Source: Bacteroidota bacterium (GTDB lineage Bacteria > Bacteroidota > Bacteroidia > Bacteroidales > VadinHA17). From it: a DNA stretch of 16,578 bases. The stretch covers positions 1 to 16,578 of the forward strand of contig JAUWMO010000036.1 of the NCBI GenBank assembly GCA_030613125.1, in the 5' to 3' direction. Positions 1 through 6,804 of the stretch are shown one piece after another. The notes under the pieces are model-generated. The model worked only from the letters and a program-made list of their open reading frames with translations, made no database searches and was not told the origin of the DNA. The stretch's first letter is position 1. Every line of letters starts with the position of its first letter. Made by a program: the position numbers and the translations under genes.

Positions 1-2
1 AT

Positions 3-146
3 TTAGAGGTACAAGAACAAAAGGGCATGTATAAAGATATAATGCTTCTAAGGATGAGGGCTCACCGAACACCATTAAAAATTAATTTAACTTGTGAGGT
101 AACAGGTACCAGAGGATTTAGCTACCAGCATTCAACAATTAATTAA
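3..146 (+). other. possible 3' tail of an upstream gene (edge fragment)
   Basis: A reading frame is open from the left edge for 47 codons and stops with TAA at 144-146, 31 nt before the next gene. The translated text (for example MLLRMRAHRTPLKINL) matches no family I recognise. In AT-rich DNA an open run of this length can arise by chance, so this is only a candidate. The rest of 1-177 is AT-rich with no clear Shine-Dalgarno site and no exact match to the Bacteroides TAnnTTTG promoter element. Confidence 0.2.
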
Positions 147-177
147 CATTCAGAACTTTAAATAAAGCTTTAAACAG

Positions 178-1989
178 ATGAAAACCAGATTATTATTCTT
201 GACCTTTATTCTAACCGGGTTTGCCGGATCAACATTCTCTCAGGAGAAAAAATGGGAGCCAACCTGGGAATCTTTAATAAGCCGTCCTTATCCCCAATGG
301 TTCAAGGATGCAAAACTGGGTATATTCATCCACTGGGGAGTTTATTCAGTACCGGCATATGGAGGAAAAGAATCATATGCTGAATGGTACCTCAGAGGTT
401 TGCAGGTTGGAAGTCCGTTACGTACAAATTTTATGAAAGAAAATTTTGGTGAAGATTTTAACTACAGGGACTTTGCCCCCCTGTTTAAAGCTGAACTTTT
501 TAACCCCGACGAATGGGCCGGTTTATTTGAAAATGCAGGTGCCAAATACATTATTTTAGTATCAAAGCACCATGACGGATATTGCCTTTGGCCAAGCAAG
601 TTTGCTCTTGGATGGAACAGTATGGATGCAGGTCCACACCGCGATCTGGTTGGCGATCTTGCAAAGGCTGTAAGGAAAACAAGTGTAAAGTTCGGCCTGT
701 ACTACTCTCTCCCTGAATGGAATAATCCTTTACATAAGTGGTATACCGATCCGAATGACCAGATAAAAGAATATGTTGATAAGCATATGATCCCGCAATT
801 CAGGGAACTTATTCTGGCATATAAGCCTGAAGTTCTTTTTACCGATGGTGAATGGTATAACTCAGCAGAGGACTGGCATGCCAGGGAATTGATTGCCTGG
901 TATTATAACCTGGTTGGTACTGAAGCCATTGTTAATGATCGCTGGGGAGGTGGTAGCAATATTGGGTTCAGAACACCGGAATACAGTTCGGGCCTTAAAG
1001 CTTCAGAGCGACCCTGGAGTGAGGTTCGTGGCCTGGGAAGATCCTTCGGTTTGAATAGAAATGAAGAACTTAGTGCATACATGACAGCTGAAGAATTAAT
1101 TCATTTTTTCGTTATAGCTGTGGCCAATGGAGGAGGAATAACTATAAATGTAGGGCCAAAAGCAGATGGACAGATACCACTCTTGCAACAGGAACGACTT
1201 CTTCAGCTGGGAGAGTGGCTCAAGGTAAATGAAGAAGCCATTTATGGATCGGTAATATGGACTAAAACCGGACAGGAACGACCTGTGTCTGTAGAAAGAG
1301 TGGATTCAACTATCCGGTTTAACTGGGTTAGAAATACTCCGGTAAAACCTATAAAAGAAGATGAATTTTTTGTGACCTGGAATGGATTCATCAAACCGGA
1401 TAAAACCAGAGAATATTTTTTTGAAGCACGTGCAGATGACGGTATGAGATTGTGGATAGACAATACACTGGTTATTGATAAATGGAAGAAAGAGGATGAC
1501 TGCGCTGAAGGAAATATGATGGAAAATGTTGACCGGACAAAAGAAGAAGGTAAAATAAAACTAAAAGCTGACAAATATTATCCTGTTAAGGTTGAATATT
1601 ATGAAGGAAAACAAAATGCCATGATCTACCTGACATGGTCGGCTGAGGGTGTGGAACGGGAAATTATTCCTTACAAAAACTTATTTTTATCAAAGGAATC
1701 TGGTTCAAAGAATGGTCTTAAGGGTGTTTATAAATCTATGTATCAATATCTGGCATACACCGGCAACCATGGAAATGTATATGCCATTTCGCTGGAATGG
1801 CCGGAGGAGGATCTTATACTCGAAATTGAAAAACCCTCTGAAAATGTGAAAGTAAGCCTGGTTGGAAGAGATGGATACCTTCCATGGCGGTATGAAAATG
1901 GCAAAATGTATATTAATGTAAGTGACGTTAGATTCAATGAAATGCCATCGTTTTGTGCCTGGACATTTAAACTGGAAAACTTGCAATAA
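178..1989 (+). CDS. GH29 alpha-L-fucosidase with inserted PA14 domain
   Basis: Exported glycosidase of 603 aa expected to release terminal alpha-L-fucose with retention. Residues 1-21 form a Sec signal peptide ending near FSQ. The barrel follows: WFKDAKLGIFIHWG at 41-54, KHHDGY at 130-135 (conserved fucose-binding His pair), and FTDGEW at 221-226, whose D223 sits where GH29 has its nucleophile. NVGPKADGQI at 324-333 and the IYGS segment near 355 close the barrel. Roughly 380-505 looks like a PA14 domain (FFEARADDGMRLWIDNTLVID, then YYPVKVEYYEG and LTWSAEG). The usual GH29 C-terminal sandwich resumes at about 523-603 (VYAISLEWP ... AWTFKL), so PA14 is nested between barrel and sandwich. Typical GH29 enzymes are about 450-500 aa, and the extra length is the insert. 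The acid/base residue cannot be assigned by eye. Location is probably periplasm or outer surface. Family call is strong; linkage specificity is unknown. Confidence 0.93.
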   Translation: MKTRLLFLTFILTGFAGSTFSQEKKWEPTWESLISRPYPQWFKDAKLGIFIHWGVYSVPAYGGKESYAEWYLRGLQVGSPLRTNFMKENFGEDFNYRDFAPLFKAELFNPDEWAGLFENAGAKYIILVSKHHDGYCLWPSKFALGWNSMDAGPHRDLVGDLAKAVRKTSVKFGLYYSLPEWNNPLHKWYTDPNDQIKEYVDKHMIPQFRELILAYKPEVLFTDGEWYNSAEDWHARELIAWYYNLVGTEAIVNDRWGGGSNIGFRTPEYSSGLKASERPWSEVRGLGRSFGLNRNEELSAYMTAEELIHFFVIAVANGGGITINVGPKADGQIPLLQQERLLQLGEWLKVNEEAIYGSVIWTKTGQERPVSVERVDSTIRFNWVRNTPVKPIKEDEFFVTWNGFIKPDKTREYFFEARADDGMRLWIDNTLVIDKWKKEDDCAEGNMMENVDRTKEEGKIKLKADKYYPVKVEYYEGKQNAMIYLTWSAEGVEREIIPYKNLFLSKESGSKNGLKGVYKSMYQYLAYTGNHGNVYAISLEWPEEDLILEIEKPSENVKVSLVGRDGYLPWRYENGKMYINVSDVRFNEMPSFCAWTFKLENLQ

Positions 1990-2078
1990 CAAAAAACTTT
2001 AAGACTTAAATTATTATTCCTATCTTAATAAAATCGTTATACAAACCCTTTTAAAAATTTCATAAACTTACCTGAATC

Positions 2079-3650
2079 ATGAATCAGAACTTAAAAAGCC
2101 AGAAAGTGTCCGGGGACAACCTCACCCGGAGAAGATTTATCTCAGCTTGTGCAGTTTGCTCTTCCTGCGTTATCGCATCTCCATTTATTCATGTAAGGTC
2201 TGCATCTGTTGTTGAACCAGTTTCCGTAAAGCCGAAGATACGGCTGGTTTTCTGCGAAGCTCCAAATGATAAACCCATTTGGCCTAATATTGGATATGAT
2301 TTTGAATATCGCAGGAATCAATTGCTCCAGAGCCTTCGTAATGGGTGCCCTGATGTGGATTTTCTTCCTGTTGTAATTCTTAATAGTGAAGAAGCGAAAA
2401 AATGGCTCGAACAGGACAGTGAAGTAGATGGTTATTTAATCTACATCCTGGGACTTACATGGCAACAGGAACCACTTATGTTTTGCCGGTTGGGAAAACC
2501 TACTTTATTGGTTGATGATCTGTATGGCGGATCCGGTGAATTCCTGACACAGTTGCCTGTGGCATTAAGTGAAAAGTTGCCCGTTGAATGGGTCAGTTCA
2601 TCTTCAATTCAGGATGTGGTAGATTCAGCCCGCTGTTTTAAGGTATTAAAAAAGCCTGGAAAATCAAAAGATGATTTTGTTTTTGCATGCAGACAGACAC
2701 GTTTGAGGAATACAAAAAAGACGGGTAAATTATCTTTTATAAATGATCCTGTCGCTATTCCCGACTTTGATAATGCCCTGAAACGATTAGGTGAGAAAAA
2801 GATCCTTTTCATTGGTGGTGGCTGGGGCGGAGAGGAATTTCGTAAAGCTGCCGGAGCACTTTTAGGGACACAACTTGTACAGTTACCATTTGAGGATCTT
2901 TCCATATTGTATGATCAGGCTGACAGAAATGAAGGTGAGCTGTTTGCACAGGATTGGATAACTCATGCCAAAGAAATAGTTGAACCAGGTCATGAGGAGA
3001 TCATTAACTCCGGATTATTGTATGTGGCTATGAAAAACCTTATGAGAAAACATGATGCTGATGGGATTTCTATAAATTGTCTGGGAGGTTTTTATGGTGG
3101 TCATCTTAAAGCTTATCCCTGTCTTGGTTTTAGTCAGTTGAATAATGATGGGTTAGTTGGAGGATGCGAAGCTGATCAAATGTCCGCTCTTACCATGATG
3201 GTCGGAAGTACACTTACAGGCAGACCGGGTTTCATTTCTGATCCTGTAATTGATACTTCCAAAAACCAGATAGTATATGCCCATTGCGTGGCACCAACAA
3301 AAATTTTCGGGCCTGATGGGGAAGTCAATCCTTATCTTATTCGGGATCACTCCGAGGATCGTAAAGGTGCCTCAATTCAATCGTTATTACCGACAGGATA
3401 TATGACTACTACCTTTGAAATTGATCCCATGAGAAAAGAGGTTATCTTCCATCAGGCCAGATCGGCTGAAAATATTGATGAAGATAAGGCCTGCCGGACA
3501 AAACTAGCCGCGGAAGTTATTGGAGATATTGAAAAGATGACAACTGGCTGGAAATGGGGATGGCACCGGGTTACATTTTATGGAGACCTGAAACCACATT
3601 TGGAAGAATTTTGTAACCGTTATAATATGGAACTGATTGAAGAAGCATAA
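2079..3650 (+). CDS. Tat-exported L-fucose isomerase-like protein
   Basis: 523 aa. The N-terminus has a twin-arginine motif, TRRRFI at 16-21, then a hydrophobic Ala/Cys/Val stretch and a likely cleavage site near RSA at 40-42, so it should be exported folded by Tat, often a sign of cofactor loading. The remainder resembles the L-fucose/L-arabinose isomerase fold: an alpha/beta N-terminal part (KPKIRLVF from 51), a second beta-alpha unit (KKILFIGGGWGG at 240-251), and the isomerase-type core GGCEAD (361-366), TGRPGFISDP (380-389) and AHCVAPTK (401-408). E364 and D388 are 24 residues apart, the same spacing as the Mn ligands E337 and D361 of E. coli FucI as I recall them; H496 or H402 could be the third ligand. 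Close GH29 neighbours suggest a deoxy-sugar substrate (inference). Activity is unproven; it may be a divergent sugar-binding or redox protein. Cys-rich signal (ACAVCSSC) noted. Confidence 0.72.
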   Translation: MNQNLKSQKVSGDNLTRRRFISACAVCSSCVIASPFIHVRSASVVEPVSVKPKIRLVFCEAPNDKPIWPNIGYDFEYRRNQLLQSLRNGCPDVDFLPVVILNSEEAKKWLEQDSEVDGYLIYILGLTWQQEPLMFCRLGKPTLLVDDLYGGSGEFLTQLPVALSEKLPVEWVSSSSIQDVVDSARCFKVLKKPGKSKDDFVFACRQTRLRNTKKTGKLSFINDPVAIPDFDNALKRLGEKKILFIGGGWGGEEFRKAAGALLGTQLVQLPFEDLSILYDQADRNEGELFAQDWITHAKEIVEPGHEEIINSGLLYVAMKNLMRKHDADGISINCLGGFYGGHLKAYPCLGFSQLNNDGLVGGCEADQMSALTMMVGSTLTGRPGFISDPVIDTSKNQIVYAHCVAPTKIFGPDGEVNPYLIRDHSEDRKGASIQSLLPTGYMTTTFEIDPMRKEVIFHQARSAENIDEDKACRTKLAAEVIGDIEKMTTGWKWGWHRVTFYGDLKPHLEEFCNRYNMELIEEA

Positions 3651-3681
3651 ATGGATTGATAATTGTTGATTAAATTGCAGG

Positions 3682-4719
3682 ATGATTGAATATTCCGTTT
3701 TAAAAATCCTGACTACCCTAATTTTATTGCAATTATGCATAAAATCAGAGGGTCAGCCTATGGCCGACAGGTGGGAATTTGTTGGAGTGGCTGTAGAGGA
3801 ACACGGATATACCATCTGGGGAAGTTCTCCAATCATCGGACCGGAGGGGAAGGTACATCTTTTTGTAGCACGTTGGCCTGCCGAATTGAATGTGGATCCG
3901 GGATGGCGATCCCATAGTGAAATTGCACATTATATTAGCGATACACCGGAAGGCCCTTTTCACTTTGTGGATATTGCTCTGACAGGTACTGGTAAGGAAA
4001 CCTGGGATAAATATGGGGTACATAACCCGGCCATTCATAAGGTGGGAGACAAGTATGTCTTATTATATATTGGAAATAATAATCCTAATCGTCCTATCCA
4101 TCCTCAAAATCAATGTGTTGGAATGGCCGTCTCGGAAGGTCTTTATGGCCCATGGAAAAGGATTGGTGAAGATGGATTGATTCTAAAGCCACCGGAGAAT
4201 CCGGAATACTGGAACCATAAAGCTGGGAACGGAGTCAATAATCCTGCCTTTCTACAGCATCATGATGGGGGATTTTTTCTATATTTCAAATCAGAAAAAG
4301 CAAGGATGGGTTTAGCTATTGCTGAGAATTTGGAAGGACCCTATGTTCAACTGCCCTATCCAATTACTTCTAATGATTTGAGGATCGAAGATGGGTATGC
4401 ATTTATAATGGATGGCTTGTTTTATCTGCTTACAACAGATAACGAAGGCATCATCAGAAAGGGAGGAGGGATATTATGGCGATCTGTTGATGGAATAAGA
4501 TTCGAAATCCAGGAACCAGGCTATTATCCAATAGAAGCATATCTATGTAAAGAAAAATTAAAACATGCTAAGAAATACTACGGGGGCAATATCATAAAAT
4601 TTGAGCGGCCACAGGTGCTGATGATGAATGGTAGCCCTGCCTACCTTTATGCTCCTTCTGGGTATCATATTTTTGGAGGTGAGAGTACGGCCAGTTATGT
4701 CCTGAAATACAAAAAGTAA
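3682..4719 (+). CDS. five-bladed beta-propeller glycosidase-like protein (GH43-like)
   Basis: 345 aa with a short Sec signal (about 1-25, cut near EGQ). The body shows the repeating blade pattern of GH43/GH117-type propellers, in which a conserved polar turn precedes a strand pair: WGSSPIIGPEGKVHLFVARW (46-65), VHNPAIHKVGDKYVLLYIGN (113-132), NNPAFLQHHDGGFFLYFKS (186-204), IEDGYAFIMDGLFYLLTTDN (235-254) and FERPQVLMMNGSPAYLYAPS (307-326). Acidic residues near blade starts (for example E236/D237 and E308) are candidate catalytic or metal-binding groups. It should act on oligosaccharides outside the cytoplasm. It begins 31 nt after the isomerase-like gene and its stop touches the next start codon, so co-transcription is likely. 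The exact CAZy family cannot be fixed by eye; it may belong to an unclassified propeller family rather than true GH43. Confidence 0.6.
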   Translation: MIEYSVLKILTTLILLQLCIKSEGQPMADRWEFVGVAVEEHGYTIWGSSPIIGPEGKVHLFVARWPAELNVDPGWRSHSEIAHYISDTPEGPFHFVDIALTGTGKETWDKYGVHNPAIHKVGDKYVLLYIGNNNPNRPIHPQNQCVGMAVSEGLYGPWKRIGEDGLILKPPENPEYWNHKAGNGVNNPAFLQHHDGGFFLYFKSEKARMGLAIAENLEGPYVQLPYPITSNDLRIEDGYAFIMDGLFYLLTTDNEGIIRKGGGILWRSVDGIRFEIQEPGYYPIEAYLCKEKLKHAKKYYGGNIIKFERPQVLMMNGSPAYLYAPSGYHIFGGESTASYVLKYKK

Positions 4720-5646
4720 ATGGAAATAAGAAACAAAGTAATTTTTGTCTTAGGATTTTTCCTTATGTTTTTTTTGGGCACACAGATAAGTTTTGGATCT
4801 GATGCGTCTAAGCGTACACTGAAGGTTATCAGTTATAATATCTGGAACGGATTTGACTGGGGTAAGGATGAGGTCCGAAGAGTCCGGTTGATAGCATGGG
4901 TGAAATCCCAGAAACCGGATATTGTTGCGCTTCAGGAATTGTGCGGATATACAACTGAAAAACTTCTCGAGGATGCAAAAAAATGGGGACATAACCATGC
5001 CGTTATCCTGAAAACCTCAGGTTATCCGGTAGGGATAACTTCCAGGAAGCCTATTGAAGTGAAGGAAAAAATTTTTGAGGGCATGCATCATGGAGCTTTG
5101 CATTGTAATACTTTTAAGGTGGATATTTTTGTTATTCACTTTTCCCCGGCAAGTTATTTAAAAAGAAGAGAAGAAACGAAGATCATCCTGGACCGGCTTG
5201 AAGTGGTATCCAGAAATTCGGATTCATACATGGTTTTAGGAGATTTCAATGCACTCTCTCCCTTCGATGCAGATTTCTACAATATCAATGGCCCCTTGCT
5301 AAGCCGGATGAGAAAAAGAAACAACGGAAAATCGGGAAATTTATTTAATGACAACCTCGATTATGCTGTTTTATCAGCCTTTCTTGCCTTCCCGTTGATG
5401 GATGTATGCCAGCCATTCACCCAAGGTATTCTAGAAAGGGGAAGTTTCCCGGGACGGGTACTCGGACCTGTCAATGGAGAATCAGAGGAGGAATTGGTAG
5501 CCAGGCTGGAGCGCATAGATTTTATCCTGGCCTCACCGGAACTGGCAGAAAAATGCACGAAGGCAATAATTTGCAACGGTAAGGAAAACTGGTTTCTCTC
5601 TGACCATTATCCGGTAGTGGTAGTATTTCAAATCAAGGGAGGTTAA
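4720..5646 (+). CDS. exported endonuclease/exonuclease/phosphatase-fold hydrolase
   Basis: 308 aa with an N-terminal hydrophobic signal (1-26, cut near SFG-SD). It carries all the hallmarks of the Mg-dependent EEP superfamily (DNase I/sphingomyelinase/inositol phosphatase fold): VISYNIWNG with N40, IVALQEL with E73, FVIHFSP with H140, GDFNA with D175 and N177, RIDFIL with D267, and SDHYPV with D295/H296. The catalytic set is therefore intact and the enzyme should cleave a phosphomono- or phosphodiester in the periplasm or at the surface. The superfamily does not define the substrate. The ATG follows the preceding TAA with no spacing (junction 4717-4722), which implies translational coupling with the propeller gene. 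In this locus a sugar phosphate or phosphodiester is a reasonable guess; a role in extracellular DNA or lipid turnover is the alternative. Confidence 0.85.
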   Translation: MEIRNKVIFVLGFFLMFFLGTQISFGSDASKRTLKVISYNIWNGFDWGKDEVRRVRLIAWVKSQKPDIVALQELCGYTTEKLLEDAKKWGHNHAVILKTSGYPVGITSRKPIEVKEKIFEGMHHGALHCNTFKVDIFVIHFSPASYLKRREETKIILDRLEVVSRNSDSYMVLGDFNALSPFDADFYNINGPLLSRMRKRNNGKSGNLFNDNLDYAVLSAFLAFPLMDVCQPFTQGILERGSFPGRVLGPVNGESEEELVARLERIDFILASPELAEKCTKAIICNGKENWFLSDHYPVVVVFQIKGG

Positions 5647-5678
5647 ATGCTTAAAATCCGGTTGGATATCTGAGCCTT

Positions 5679-6719
5679 ATGAACGGATACCAGAGAATTC
5701 AGAAAGTACTTAAAGGTGAATGGCCTGACCAGAGACCGGTCATGCTCCACAACTTTATGCATGCAGCCAGGGACGCTGGTTATACAATGAAAGAGTATCG
5801 GGATGATCCTGAAAAAGCTGCTCGTACCCATATACAGGCAGCTGAGAAATTTGATACAGATGGAATATTAATAGATATTGACACAGCTACCCTGGCCGGA
5901 GCGGTTGGAGTTCCTGTTGATTTCCCGGAAAACGAACCGGCCAGGGTTGAAGGTGCTGCTTTACAAGACATTAAAGAGATAGAAGGCCTTGTGCCGATTG
6001 ACATCTCCGGAAATGAGAGAGTCCAGATGTGGTTGGAGACATGCAGGATAGTGAAAGATTATTTTGGTAATGAAAAATTTATCAGAGGTAATTGTGACCA
6101 GGCCCCTTTTTCATTGGCCGGTATGATGCGTGGGTTGGAAAATTGGATGATGGATCTTATTTCGAATGCTCCATTTACGCATAAATTGCTGAATTACTGT
6201 ACGGAAATTGCAATTCAATTCATCAGGCTCATGGCAAGGACAGGGGTGGATATGGTTTCAAATGGGGATAGCCTGGCAGGGCCTGAGATGATTTCTCCCG
6301 ACTTATACAGGGAATTTGCCCTTCCATATGAAAAAATGATTATTGACGAGGCGCATAAATTGAATTTACCTTATGTTCTTCATATTTGTGGTAATACTGA
6401 TTTAATCCTGGAGGATATGATCAGAACAAGACCAGATGCACTTGAATTGGATTATAAAACTGATATATATAAGATATATGATTTTTGCCACAATAAATTG
6501 ACTTTCATTGGCAACATCGATCCGACCGGTATCCTTGCCAGGGGGAGGACCCCGGATGTGGAAGAGAAAGTAAAAGAATTATTAATAGTTTACAAGGAAT
6601 CACCCCGCTTAATAGTAAATGCAGGATGTGCAATTCCTCGCGATACTCCATCTGAAAATATAAAAAAACTAATTGAAACAACCCGTACTGCCCTGCCAGC
6701 TGAGCGGTCAGAAAGATAA
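5679..6719 (+). CDS. uroporphyrinogen decarboxylase/MtaA-like zinc methyltransferase family protein
   Basis: 346 aa with no signal peptide, so cytoplasmic, unlike nearly all its neighbours. The sequence follows the URO-D superfamily TIM barrel: GILIDIDTATLAGAVGVPV (62-80), NGDSLAGPEMISPDLY (195-210), and HICGNTD (235-241), then FIGNIDP (276-282) and NAGCAIPRDTP (314-324). H235, C237 and C317 form the H-x-C...C signature that binds zinc in methylcobamide:thiol methyltransferases such as MtaA/MtbA; true HemE lacks it. This favours methyl transfer over haem synthesis. No corrinoid protein, reductive activator or partner methyltransferase is visible here. It lies 32 nt after the EEP gene and 85 nt before the DUF5703 gene, so it is probably in the same operon. 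A role in handling O-methyl groups from methylated sugars is a hypothesis only. Confidence 0.82.
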   Translation: MNGYQRIQKVLKGEWPDQRPVMLHNFMHAARDAGYTMKEYRDDPEKAARTHIQAAEKFDTDGILIDIDTATLAGAVGVPVDFPENEPARVEGAALQDIKEIEGLVPIDISGNERVQMWLETCRIVKDYFGNEKFIRGNCDQAPFSLAGMMRGLENWMMDLISNAPFTHKLLNYCTEIAIQFIRLMARTGVDMVSNGDSLAGPEMISPDLYREFALPYEKMIIDEAHKLNLPYVLHICGNTDLILEDMIRTRPDALELDYKTDIYKIYDFCHNKLTFIGNIDPTGILARGRTPDVEEKVKELLIVYKESPRLIVNAGCAIPRDTPSENIKKLIETTRTALPAERSER

Positions 6720-6804
6720 AAATAGGATTAACCTTATACACCTGACCACTGAGAACTGGAGGACTGATACAACAATCCGGTCTGGTCAGCAGAAGAAACA
6801 AATT

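Noticed and set aside
1242..1574. Antisense reading frame of 110 codons inside the GH29 gene
   Set aside because: Lies fully within a strongly supported gene, is Ser/Phe-rich with no recognisable domain, and is a shadow frame.
1998..2010. TTTAAGACTTAAA near-palindrome just after the GH29 stop
   Set aside because: Short and AT-rich with a one-base centre and no following T-run; likely chance.
5647..5673. Tiny frame (ATG CTT AAA ...) between the EEP and methyltransferase genes
   Set aside because: Eight codons, no evidence of translation; ordinary spacer.
6742..6789. 7-bp inverted repeat CTGACCA ... TGGTCAG around the DUF5703 start region
   Set aside because: The loop is 34 nt, the stem is short and expected by chance, and there is no T-run; not enough for a regulatory hairpin.
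6673..6804. Upstream in-frame start for the DUF5703 gene that overlaps the end of the methyltransferase gene
   Set aside because: The extra 44 residues are hydrophilic and hide a clean signal peptide that begins at 6805; the overlap of 47 nt is unneeded.
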